From contig CACXHH010000019.1 in the NCBI GenBank assembly GCA_902767455.1, positions 1 through 8,860 of the forward strand: 8,860 bases of DNA, read 5' to 3'. The notes beneath the pieces were generated by a model. The model did no database searches and was not told the DNA's origin. It worked only from the letters and a program-made list of their open reading frames with translations. This DNA is from an uncultured Eubacteriales bacterium (lineage in GTDB: Bacteria > Bacillota > Clostridia > Christensenellales > Borkfalkiaceae). How positions within the stretch are numbered: position 1 is the first letter of the stretch; each line of letters opens with the position of its first letter. This document shows positions 1-6,636 of the stretch, one piece after another. The position numbers and the translations under genes were made by a program.

Positions 1-19
1 AAAAAGCCGTCGGCTCCGC

Positions 20-48
20 TTGTTTAAATTCGTTTTGCGTGATAGAAT
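20..48 (+). promoter_or_regulatory. Possible sigma-A-type promoter for the GalT-like gene
   Basis: A TTGTTT box (20-25) and a TAGAAT box (43-48) are separated by 17 bases. The -10 box matches the consensus at five of six positions, but the -35 box at only three. Transcription would start near base 55, leaving a leader of about 40 bases before the ATG at 96. If this is right, the GTG at 39 cannot be the start codon, because it lies upstream of the transcript. The weak -35 keeps this tentative. Confidence 0.3.
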
Positions 49-53
49 ATATC

Positions 54-77
54 TTGCGCCAAAACGACGCGGCGCAA
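54..77 (+). repeat. Inverted repeat in the leader of the GalT-like gene
   Basis: TTGCGCC (54-60) and GGCGCAA (71-77) form a perfect 7-bp inverted repeat around a 10-base AC-rich loop. It sits just downstream of the possible -10 box and six bases before the GAGGTG ribosome binding site. It could be a repressor operator or a 5'-end mRNA hairpin. No T-run follows, so it is not a terminator. A chance palindrome of this length is possible. Confidence 0.4.
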
Positions 78-82
78 AACGT

Positions 83-88
83 GAGGTG
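83..88 (+). promoter_or_regulatory. Ribosome binding site that fixes the start at 96
   Basis: GAGGTG lies seven bases before the ATG at 96. The in-frame GTG at 39 has no purine-rich sequence at a suitable distance. The residues that resemble the usual GalT-II amino terminus also begin right after the ATG at 96. Confidence 0.65.
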
Positions 89-95
89 TTCCGCT

Positions 96-1460
96 ATGAA
101 AGGCGAAGAATTGATCGAAAAATTGCTTGGTTATGCTACCGAAAAATTATATCTTGCTCAATCGGACGTCGAATATAAGCGTTTGGTTCTGAGAAGATTG
201 CTCGGCGTAAAATCGCAGGGTGAAACCGTATCCGTTTCCGTTTGCGATTATTCTGCCGTTTCTTCCGATCTAAGACAATACCTTACCGAACACGGATACG
301 AAACCGTCGACGAATACGTCAGATTTATTTTCGGGCTTTTGGAGCCGCTGCCCTCAACGGTCGATAAAACGTTTAAGCTCACCAAAGAAAAGCTTTCGCT
401 CTCGAAAGCGTGTGATTATTTTAAGTCGCTTTTATCTTACGGCGGTTATCTTTCGGACGTAAAAATTGAAGCGCTTTCGCAAAAATGCGACGTTGCGGGG
501 CTATATTCGAGAAGCGGTGAAGTTGAAAACGGAGCGGTAGGTTACGATTCTCCCGACAACAGATGTATCTCCTTCGGCGCCGACGACGAATACCTTTTCA
601 CTCTCGATAATTCTTGCGATTTTAAAGATCAGGGCGCGCTCGTTAAAGCCGACGGAAAAAGCTTTTTGCTCGACGAGAAAGCCATCGACGCGACTTTTTC
701 CTTTATCGACTATTACACCGACTTTTTCGTTTTGACGGAGTTTGATTCGGTAAAAGAGCTTACGTGTAAAAAATTCGTCGTCGCAAGGGATATTTTGCCC
801 GTTGGCGAAGCGACTTCCGTCGCAACTTTGAGAAGCGAAATTTACCCCGACGTCGAAGTTTGTATTTTAAATACGGCTACTCCCGTTATAAGGTTTTCGT
901 CTTATAACAGAAACACCATGACGAAGCTTATCTGCGAAGTGCTTACGAAATGGAGAAATTACGAATCGGACGAACTTTTATACTCGTTGACGCCGAGATA
1001 TTCTCCCTTTTCTTTAAGGCTTTTGCCCGACGGAAGATACTCTTGCGATCTTCTCCTTTGCGGAGGCGAAAACAGATTTACCGCTTTTGACGAAACTCCG
1101 CTCGGCGGTCTGTTCGTAAACGTCGACGAGAGCTCCATGCGTTTCGGCAAGTTTATTCTTTCAAAATCTTCAATAGAAACTTTAACGGAAGCCGTAAAGT
1201 TCGTCATGGGCAAAGAACAGTTCGACTATAACGCCGCGAGCAAAGATCAAAAGCTTTTTCCGTTTGCCGACGTTATTGCAAAGACGTTGAGATCTTCGGG
1301 TATCGTAAAAGACGAACAGAAAGCTTTATCGGCCTTATACGAAAATCTCCGTCAGAGCGTTATTTCACAGCTTAAAATTTCCGACGTGTTCAATTCCGAC
1401 GGGGTAGGCGTTTTAAGGCTCAAAACGTTTCTCGCTCATTGCGACGTTAAACAAGCGTAA
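96..1460 (+). CDS. Class II GalT-like protein (UDP-glucose-hexose-1-phosphate uridylyltransferase homologue), apparently lacking the catalytic histidines
   Basis: The 454-residue product resembles class II (Bacillota-type) galactose-1-phosphate uridylyltransferases from end to end. Matching parts are the amino-terminal LIEKLL helix with its D-x-x-Y arginine/leucine segment, the LPSTVD and ACDYF segment, a central ILN...VIRF stretch followed by WRNY (286-289), the DGRYSCDLLL strand (about 313-322), PLGG (335-338), and a final DVF...FLAHCDV helix. Family members transfer UMP between UDP-glucose and galactose-1-phosphate through a histidine. By alignment from memory, the family's H-D/E-H-x-Q-G-G site is replaced here by R231-D232-I233, and the later HPLG...HPH segment by T334-PLGG and V341-N-V. 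Only two histidines exist in the whole protein, neither near these sites. It is also shorter than the usual roughly 490-510 residues. The reading frame is intact, so it is likely a pseudoenzyme or a neofunctionalised protein rather than a dead gene. The frame stays open to the left edge of the window, but ATG 96 with GAGGTG is preferred over GTG 39. Confidence 0.7.
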   Translation: MKGEELIEKLLGYATEKLYLAQSDVEYKRLVLRRLLGVKSQGETVSVSVCDYSAVSSDLRQYLTEHGYETVDEYVRFIFGLLEPLPSTVDKTFKLTKEKLSLSKACDYFKSLLSYGGYLSDVKIEALSQKCDVAGLYSRSGEVENGAVGYDSPDNRCISFGADDEYLFTLDNSCDFKDQGALVKADGKSFLLDEKAIDATFSFIDYYTDFFVLTEFDSVKELTCKKFVVARDILPVGEATSVATLRSEIYPDVEVCILNTATPVIRFSSYNRNTMTKLICEVLTKWRNYESDELLYSLTPRYSPFSLRLLPDGRYSCDLLLCGGENRFTAFDETPLGGLFVNVDESSMRFGKFILSKSSIETLTEAVKFVMGKEQFDYNAASKDQKLFPFADVIAKTLRSSGIVKDEQKALSALYENLRQSVISQLKISDVFNSDGVGVLRLKTFLAHCDVKQA

Positions 1461-1524
1461 GTCGTTTTGCATTTTGCGTAACTCATTTTATCGGTTATTT
1501 TATATTTATAAAAATAATATCTTG

Positions 1525-1551
1525 AAAAGGCTCGTAAACGGGCCTTTTTTT
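1525..1551 (+). terminator. Rho-independent terminator after the GalT-like gene
   Basis: AAAAGGCTCG (1525-1534) pairs with CGGGCCTTTT (1539-1548) around a TAAA loop, with one G-T wobble. The T-run continues to 1551. It lies 65 bases beyond the stop codon and just before the next promoter, so it separates the GalT-like gene from the decarboxylase operon. Confidence 0.88.
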
Positions 1552-1552
1552 G

Positions 1553-1582
1553 TTGCAAAACATTTGAGTTTTGTAGTATAAT
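1553..1582 (+). promoter_or_regulatory. Promoter of the decarboxylase operon
   Basis: A consensus TATAAT (1577-1582) is preceded at 18 bases by TTGCAA (1553-1558, four of six consensus positions). The predicted transcript starts near 1589, only about 25 bases before the ATG at 1614. This leaves room for the ribosome binding site AAAGGAG (1601-1607) but not for a riboswitch. Its position directly after a terminator supports the call. Confidence 0.75.
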
Positions 1583-1613
1583 TACGCTGAAAAAATTTGA
1601 AAAGGAGTAACTT

Positions 1614-2993
1614 ATGGATAAATTAAGCTTACTTATGGCCCGCAACAGCGAAATGCTTGCCGCCGGCAGTGAAATCAGAAAGAAACTTGCCGAGATCATC
1701 GATGGCGAAAGCTTTGTGGAGTCTGACAGTTACAGCTTTTCCAGAAACGAGTTCTACGGTGAAGACGTTCCCGGTGAAGGCGTTATCACGGGTTTTGCCA
1801 CGATAAACGATTTTCCGTGCTACGTCGTAGCGTTGAACCCCAACGTTTTGAGCGGCGGTCTTACCGACGCAGGTTGTAAAAAGATCGTTAAATGTCTTAA
1901 AAAGGCTTTGAGCGCTCAATCCCCCGTTTTATACCTTCTTTCGAGTAAAGGCGTTGCCGCGGGCGACGGCGTTGCTCCGCTTGAAGGAATAGCCGAAGTC
2001 TTATCCGCTATGGACGAACTGAAAGGCGAAGTGCCGCAGTTTGCCGTTTCTCTCGGCGACGTTTTAGGTCAGGCAAGTCTTTTCGTAGCGGCGGCTGACT
2101 ACAACTATTTTATGAAAGATACGTGCGTTGCTTACGGCAGCCCCGTAGTTATCGCCGCAAAGAGCGGTAAATACGCCGACAAAGCTTCTCTCGGCGGAGC
2201 CGCTTCCGCTAAATGCAACGCTCTCGCTTCCTTTGAAGTTTCAGAACTTTCCGAAGTCGCTACGAGCATAGCTAATATTCTGGACGTTCTTCCCGACTTC
2301 GGCGGAGCTGTTCTCGAAACTATGGACGACGCCAACAGATGCGCTCCCGCTTTGAACGACGCGTTCGACGCGGCAACTTTAATCAAAGCCGTTTTCGACG
2401 AAAATTACTTTATCGAGCTCGGTTCTTATTTTGCGAAGGAAGTCGTGACGGGTATCGGCAGAATAGGCGGATATTCGGCGGGCGCTATTTTCTTCGACGG
2501 TAAGAACGGCGTCGAACTCAATAACTCGAATATCAAAAAGCTTCAGGATTTCTTCTGGTATTGCGACGTGAACGGGCTTCCCGTCGTTACGTTCGTAAAT
2601 ACGTTGGGGCTTGAAAACAACCTGACGGTTGCTTCGACGCCCGTTCTTAAAGAAGTTTCCGACCTTATTTCGCTCATGAAGACGGAAGTTCCGAGAATAA
2701 ACGTTATCTGCGGAAACGCGGTAGGGCTCGGGTACACGCTTTTCGGGAGCAAAGTTTTCAACGTAGATTACGCTTACGCTTTCGCTAACGCCAAAATCGC
2801 GCTCTTTGACAGTAACGTCGGAGCCGAGATGGAAGTCGTTTCAAAGGGCGGCGACTACGAAGAGATCAAACAAAGATACGAAGACGACGAAATGGACGCT
2901 ATCAACGCCGCTCGTAAAGGCTACGTCGACGACGTGATCGAGCCGCAGTACGTACGCCAGTACGTGATTGCCGCGCTTCAGTCGCTTTTATAA
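1614..2993 (+). CDS. Divergent carboxyltransferase-domain subunit (12S/MmdA-like)
   Basis: This 459-residue protein has the two-lobed crotonase-type fold of biotin-dependent acyl-CoA carboxyltransferases such as methylmalonyl-CoA decarboxylase alpha (MmdA) and the transcarboxylase 12S subunit. The first lobe runs from G-E-G-V-I-T-G (54-60) through MKDT (167-170). The second begins at F-D-E-N-Y-F (261-266) and IGRIGG (281-286), continues through LPVVTFVNTLG (322-332) and VPRINVI (359-365), and ends with ARKGYVDDVIEP (433-444), a typical carboxyl-terminal signature. Family members move carboxyl groups between biotin and an acyl-CoA. This copy is about 50 residues shorter than MmdA, and both glycine-rich loops that normally form the oxyanion holes are changed: LGQAS near 151-155, where a Gly-Gly pair is expected, and VGLGY at 370-374 in place of YGGAY. 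The substrate is therefore unknown, and a structural role is possible. It is the first gene of the operon, with AAAGGAG six bases upstream, and its stop overlaps the ribosome binding site of the next gene. Confidence 0.8.
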   Translation: MDKLSLLMARNSEMLAAGSEIRKKLAEIIDGESFVESDSYSFSRNEFYGEDVPGEGVITGFATINDFPCYVVALNPNVLSGGLTDAGCKKIVKCLKKALSAQSPVLYLLSSKGVAAGDGVAPLEGIAEVLSAMDELKGEVPQFAVSLGDVLGQASLFVAAADYNYFMKDTCVAYGSPVVIAAKSGKYADKASLGGAASAKCNALASFEVSELSEVATSIANILDVLPDFGGAVLETMDDANRCAPALNDAFDAATLIKAVFDENYFIELGSYFAKEVVTGIGRIGGYSAGAIFFDGKNGVELNNSNIKKLQDFFWYCDVNGLPVVTFVNTLGLENNLTVASTPVLKEVSDLISLMKTEVPRINVICGNAVGLGYTLFGSKVFNVDYAYAFANAKIALFDSNVGAEMEVVSKGGDYEEIKQRYEDDEMDAINAARKGYVDDVIEPQYVRQYVIAALQSLL

Positions 2994-3002
2994 GGAGAAA
3001 GT

Positions 3003-3314
3003 ATGAATAACCTTCTTGCAATGACTAATCTGCAGGCCGGGCTTTTCGTCTTCGTAATGGGTATTCTCGTCGTTTTCTTCGGAATGACTATAATAGTTCT
3101 TGTTATCTCCTTCATAGGCAAGATAATGAAATCCCGCAAGGAAAAGACAAAAACCGAAACGGCTGTACCCGTCGCCACGACGGAAGCAATGCCGCAGAAC
3201 GAATCGAAAGACGAAAATCTTCGCGCCGCAATAATTGCCGCGGTAATGGCCGCATACTATGCGGAAACGGGCAGTAATTGTTCTTTTAAAATCAAAAAAA
3301 TAAGAAAATTATAA
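3003..3314 (+). CDS. OadG-family small membrane subunit (gamma/delta-type) of a Na+-pumping decarboxylase
   Basis: The 103-residue protein has one strongly hydrophobic segment (about 13-38), a lysine-rich stretch straight after it (40-50), a Thr/Ala/Pro-rich linker, and a short conserved tail with AAIIAAVMAAYY (75-86) and FKIKKIRKL (95-103). This is the architecture of OadG/MmdD-type subunits: a membrane anchor, a flexible linker, and a cytoplasmic tail that binds the carboxyltransferase and links it to the beta subunit. The alanine-rich tail resembles MmdD-like subunits. AAGGAG (2992-2997) overlaps the stop codon of the preceding gene, five bases before the ATG, so the two genes are probably translationally coupled. 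Sequence in this family is weakly conserved, and recognition rests on architecture plus position. Confidence 0.82.
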   Translation: MNNLLAMTNLQAGLFVFVMGILVVFFGMTIIVLVISFIGKIMKSRKEKTKTETAVPVATTEAMPQNESKDENLRAAIIAAVMAAYYAETGSNCSFKIKKIRKL

Positions 3315-3331
3315 TTTAAGGAGAAAACAAA

Positions 3332-3691
3332 ATGCGTAATTTTATAGTAACTATAGATGGAAAACAATACGAAGTAGGCGTTGAAGAAGTAGGCGCTTCT
3401 TCCGCTCCCGTTCAAGCCGCCGTTCAGGCGCCTGTTGCCACCGCTAAACCCGCGGCGACCAAAGCCGCCGCTCCCGTAAACGGAACGAAGTTCACGGCTC
3501 CGATGCCCGGTATGGTCAAAAAACTTGCCGTTGCCGAAGGCGCTACCGTAAAAGAAGGAGACGTTATTCTCGTCCTCGAAGCGATGAAGATGGATAACGA
3601 CCTTACCGCTCCCTGCTCGGGCGTTATCAGCTTTAAAGTAGCCGCAGGCTCCAACGTAGACACCGGCGCTCTCCTTGCCGTTATCGGTTAA
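3332..3691 (+). CDS. Biotin carboxyl carrier protein (free-standing, 1.3S/gamma-type)
   Basis: This 119-residue protein carries biotin and shuttles the carboxyl group between the carboxyltransferase and the decarboxylase subunits. Residues 1-20 form a short conserved leader (FIVTIDGKQYEV). Residues 22-50 are an Ala/Pro/Val-rich flexible linker, and residues 52-119 are a biotinyl domain. The biotin-attachment motif EAMKM is at 83-87, making Lys86 the biotinylated residue, and the preceding APMPG (56-60) is the usual hairpin of such domains. It is the only biotin domain encoded in the window, so it must serve the OadA-type subunit, which lacks one, and possibly also the first gene's product. 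AAGGAG (3318-3323) sits eight bases before the ATG. Confidence 0.95.
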   Translation: MRNFIVTIDGKQYEVGVEEVGASSAPVQAAVQAPVATAKPAATKAAAPVNGTKFTAPMPGMVKKLAVAEGATVKEGDVILVLEAMKMDNDLTAPCSGVISFKVAAGSNVDTGALLAVIG

Positions 3692-3710
3692 TACGGGGGT
3701 ATAAAAACAG

Positions 3711-5075
3711 ATGCTTACTCACTTATTGCTCGAAGGCGGGTTCTGGAGTGACGTGGTATCGGCGTTGAGTAATTTATGGCAGTCTACCGGCGTATTCGCG
3801 GGTACCGACTGGCGCAATTACGTAATGCTTTTGATATCCTTCGTTCTCTTCTACCTTGCTATCGTAAAGAAATTCGAGCCGTTATTGATGCTACCGATAG
3901 CTTTCGGTATGTTCATCGTCAATATCCCGGGCGTATACCACGTCCTTTTCGGCACGAAAGGTTACGTGATCACGGAAACGTCGACTAACGTCGAAGTGGC
4001 TCGAGGAACGATCGAAGAACTTCAAAACCTTTTCGGAGATGCTTCTTTGACGGCTGAAAAGATAGGCGAGATCATAAGTAACGGCGCCGTCATCAACGGG
4101 CGCGTTTACGAAGCTATGACTATTTCTTCCGAACAGGTCATTCGCGATTTCGGTCTTTTCTACTATATCTATAAGGGCGTTGACTGGGTCATCTTCCCGC
4201 CGATCATCTTCCTTGGTATCGGCTGTATGACTGACTTCGGACCGCTTATAGCTAACCCCAAGAGCATGCTTATCGGCGCGGCGGCGCAACTCGGTATATT
4301 CATTACCTTCTTCGGCGCGCTCTGTATTTTAGGGTTTACGCCGCTGGAATCGGGCGCTATCGCCATCATCGGCGGCGCGGACGGTCCTACGGCTATCTAC
4401 GTCACAAAAAAGCTTGCCGAACATCTGCTTCCCGCAATTGCTATTTCGGCATACTCGTATATGGCGCTCATCCCCGTTATTCAGAAGCCTATAATGAAGC
4501 TTCTGACTACCGACAAGGAACGCAAGATAAAGATGAAACAACTCCGCACCGTTTCCAAGCTCGAAAAAATCATTTTCCCGCTTGCCGTTTCTTTGGTCGT
4601 GGGGCTTCTTCTTCCCGACGCGATGCCGCTTCTCGGTATGCTCATGCTCGGTAACCTTCTCAAAGAATCGGGCGCGACCGACAGGCTGTCCAACACCGCT
4701 CAGAACGGACTTATGAACACCATAACGATATTCCTTGGCGTAATGGTCGGATCAAAAGCCATCGGCTCCACCTTCCTTGACCTTAAAACGCTCGGAATAA
4801 TCGTTTTAGGTTTGTTTGCGTTCTGTATGGGTACTGTCGGCGGGCTTCTCTGCGCAAAGCTTATGAACAAGATCTCGGGCGGAAAGATCAATCCGCTTAT
4901 CGGTTCGGCGGGCGTTTCAGCTGTTCCTATGGCAGCGAGAATCTCTCAGGACGTCGGCAGAGAATACGATCCGCAAAACCATCTTCTCATGCACGCTATG
5001 GGCCCCAACGTCGCAGGCGTTATCGGCTCGGCGATAGCGGCGGGCGTACTGCTTGCTATCTGTCCGTTGCTTTGA
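3711..5075 (+). CDS. oadB: Na+-translocating decarboxylase beta subunit
   Basis: This 454-residue integral membrane protein decarboxylates carboxybiotin and couples this to Na+ export. Signature segments are LAIVKKFEPLL (49-59), TDFGPLIANPK (174-184), GGADGPT (221-227), SAYSYMALIP (246-255), MLGNLLKESG, and NPLIGSAGVSAVPMAAR (394-410), followed by HAMGPNVAGVIGSA. Residues shown to matter in Klebsiella OadB (Asp203, Asn373, Gly377, Ser382, Arg389) all have counterparts at a constant offset of 21: Asp224, Asn394, Gly398, Ser403 and Arg410. The pump therefore looks intact. A soluble stretch (about 75-147) separates the first membrane segments from the rest. The family also includes the beta subunits of methylmalonyl-CoA, glutaconyl-CoA and malonate decarboxylases; the downstream OadA favours oxaloacetate. 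The ribosome binding site is weak (a G-run at 3695-3699, 11 bases upstream). Confidence 0.95.
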   Translation: MLTHLLLEGGFWSDVVSALSNLWQSTGVFAGTDWRNYVMLLISFVLFYLAIVKKFEPLLMLPIAFGMFIVNIPGVYHVLFGTKGYVITETSTNVEVARGTIEELQNLFGDASLTAEKIGEIISNGAVINGRVYEAMTISSEQVIRDFGLFYYIYKGVDWVIFPPIIFLGIGCMTDFGPLIANPKSMLIGAAAQLGIFITFFGALCILGFTPLESGAIAIIGGADGPTAIYVTKKLAEHLLPAIAISAYSYMALIPVIQKPIMKLLTTDKERKIKMKQLRTVSKLEKIIFPLAVSLVVGLLLPDAMPLLGMLMLGNLLKESGATDRLSNTAQNGLMNTITIFLGVMVGSKAIGSTFLDLKTLGIIVLGLFAFCMGTVGGLLCAKLMNKISGGKINPLIGSAGVSAVPMAARISQDVGREYDPQNHLLMHAMGPNVAGVIGSAIAAGVLLAICPLL

Positions 5076-5131
5076 TCGTAAGCGATCTTAACAGCGTTCT
5101 TTTACACTAATATCGGAGAATTTCAATTATT

Positions 5132-6535
5132 ATGAGAAAAGTATTGATAACAGAAACAATTTTGCGTGACGCGCATCAGTCGCAGGCTGCTACGCGTATG
5201 AAGATTGAAGAGATGATCCCCGCTTTGGACGCTCTCGACGACGTGGGTTATTATTCTCTCGAAGCGTGGGGCGGCGCCACGTTCGACTCCTGCCTTCGCT
5301 TTTTAAACGAAGATCCTTGGGAAAGATTGAGAATTTTAAAATCTCATCTCAAAAAAACGCCTATCCAGATGCTTTTAAGAGGTCAAAATCTGCTCGGTTA
5401 TAAGCATTATTCCGACGACGTGGTAGACGAATTCGTTCGTCTTTCCATCAAAAACGGCGTTACCATCATAAGAGTTTTCGACGCTTTGAACGACGTTCGT
5501 AACCTTGAAACGGCTATGAAAGCCATTAAAAAGTACGGCGGTGTTTGCGAAGCGACCATCTCTTACACGACCAGCCCCGTCCATACCAACGAATATTTCG
5601 TAAAACTTGCGAAAACTCTCGAAGATATGGGCGCCGACAATATCTGTTTGAAAGATATGGCTAACCTTCTTCTTCCTTATACAGTTTATAACCTTATCAA
5701 AGAAATGAAGAAGGTCTTAAAACCCGAAACGAAGATACATCTTCACACGCACAACACTTCGGGTACGGGCGATATGGTAAACCTTAAAGCCATCGAAGCC
5801 GGCTGCGACATAGTCGACACGGCTCTTTCGGCGCTCGGCAACGGCACCAGCCAGCCTGCGACCGAACCGCTCGTAGCCACTTTAAAGGGCACCGAATACG
5901 ATACGGGTATCGACATAAATAAACTTCTTCCTTTAACACAGTATTTCCGCGGCGTTGCCGACAGGCTCAAAGCCGACGGATTCCTTTCGGAAAAGGTCTT
6001 GAAAGTAGATATCAACACCCTTATCTATCAAGTTCCCGGCGGAATGCTTTCCAACCTTATTTCTCAGCTTAAACAGCAGAATAAGAGCGAAAAGCTCGGC
6101 GAAGTGCTTGCCGAAGTCCCCAACGTCAGGAAAGACTGCGGATATCCGCCGCTCGTTACTCCTTCCAGCCAGATAGTAGGTACGCAAGCCGTTTTAAACG
6201 TTCTTAACGGCGAACGCTACAAGATGGTAACCAAAGAGTTCAAGGGGCTTTTGAAGGGCGAATACGGCAAACTTCCCGCTCCTCCCGATCCCGAAGTTCT
6301 CAAAAAGATCGTAGGCGACGAAAAGCTCATCACTTGCCGCCCCGCCGACCTTATCGAACCGGAACTCAACAAATACAAAGAAGAAATCAAAGAATACGTC
6401 ACACAGGAAGAAGACGTTTTGTCTTACGCGCTGTTTAACCAGGTCGCCGTCAACTTCTTCAAGTTCCGCCTTGCAAAAAACAAGGGCGTTGACAGAGATC
6501 TTGCCGCCGATAAAAACAGAGTTTATCCCGCGTGA
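5132..6535 (+). CDS. oadA: Oxaloacetate decarboxylase alpha subunit, carboxyltransferase part only (5S-type)
   Basis: This 467-residue cytoplasmic enzyme transfers the carboxyl group of oxaloacetate to biotin, releasing pyruvate. It has the TIM-barrel HMGL-like domain with ETILRDAHQS (8-17), RGQNLLGY, CLKDMA (around 172-177) and HLHTHNTSG (203-211), then the conserved PYC/OADA carboxyl-terminal region. Metal ligands and the carbamylated lysine map to Asp13, Lys174, His203 and His205, matching Vibrio OadA Asp17, Lys178, His207 and His209 at a constant offset of 4. The active site therefore looks complete. Full-length OadA proteins have about 590-600 residues with a terminal biotinyl domain; that domain is absent here and is supplied by the separate carrier protein encoded at 3332-3691. 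A 56-base gap follows oadB, with GGAGAA (5115-5120) 11 bases before the ATG and no evident internal promoter or terminator. A role as the 5S subunit of a transcarboxylase, or as a split pyruvate carboxylase B subunit, is possible; the linked oadB favours decarboxylation. Confidence 0.94.
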   Translation: MRKVLITETILRDAHQSQAATRMKIEEMIPALDALDDVGYYSLEAWGGATFDSCLRFLNEDPWERLRILKSHLKKTPIQMLLRGQNLLGYKHYSDDVVDEFVRLSIKNGVTIIRVFDALNDVRNLETAMKAIKKYGGVCEATISYTTSPVHTNEYFVKLAKTLEDMGADNICLKDMANLLLPYTVYNLIKEMKKVLKPETKIHLHTHNTSGTGDMVNLKAIEAGCDIVDTALSALGNGTSQPATEPLVATLKGTEYDTGIDINKLLPLTQYFRGVADRLKADGFLSEKVLKVDINTLIYQVPGGMLSNLISQLKQQNKSEKLGEVLAEVPNVRKDCGYPPLVTPSSQIVGTQAVLNVLNGERYKMVTKEFKGLLKGEYGKLPAPPDPEVLKKIVGDEKLITCRPADLIEPELNKYKEEIKEYVTQEEDVLSYALFNQVAVNFFKFRLAKNKGVDRDLAADKNRVYPA

Positions 6536-6553
6536 CGATTGAACTTGCTTTTT

Positions 6554-6592
6554 TACGGCGGAAGCTCGTTTGGCGCTTCCGCCGTACCTTTT
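6554..6592 (+). terminator. Terminator after oadA
   Basis: TACGGCGGAAGC (6554-6565) and GCTTCCGCCGTA (6575-6586) form a perfect 12-bp stem with a nine-base loop, followed by CCTTTT. The hairpin begins 19 bases beyond the oadA stop codon. The T-run is short, so termination may be partial and some transcription may continue into the next cluster. Confidence 0.78.
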
Positions 6593-6636
6593 AAATATTC
6601 AAACGCTTTGGCGTAATTAACTTAAACGGTATCAAA

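Noticed and set aside
1..27. Possible 3' end of an upstream gene (eight codons ending in TAA at 25-27 in frame 1).
   Set aside because: Eight codons cannot be identified or distinguished from chance.
3..95. The GalT-like reading frame is open to the left edge, suggesting a longer protein or a fusion.
   Set aside because: The upstream residues resemble no GalT amino terminus, and GAGGTG with ATG 96 gives a well-formed start. The open frame over about 93 bases can be chance.
1461..1613. Searched the spacer before the decarboxylase operon for a riboswitch or small RNA.
   Set aside because: It is explained by one terminator and one promoter. The predicted transcript leader is only about 25 bases, too short for a riboswitch.
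3397..3480. GC-rich, Ala/Pro-coding low-complexity stretch in the biotin carrier gene.
   Set aside because: Such flexible linkers are normal in free-standing biotin carrier proteins of decarboxylases.
3776..3988. A 70-codon + strand frame inside the start of oadB.
   Set aside because: It is out of frame with a well-conserved membrane protein, has no ribosome binding site and resembles nothing known.
3933..4151. A soluble stretch of about 70 residues in OadB (75-147) that looked like an inserted extra domain.
   Set aside because: The catalytic residues before and after keep one constant offset (21) from Klebsiella OadB, and that protein, as I recall it, also has a long segment here. It is normal variation, not a novel insertion.
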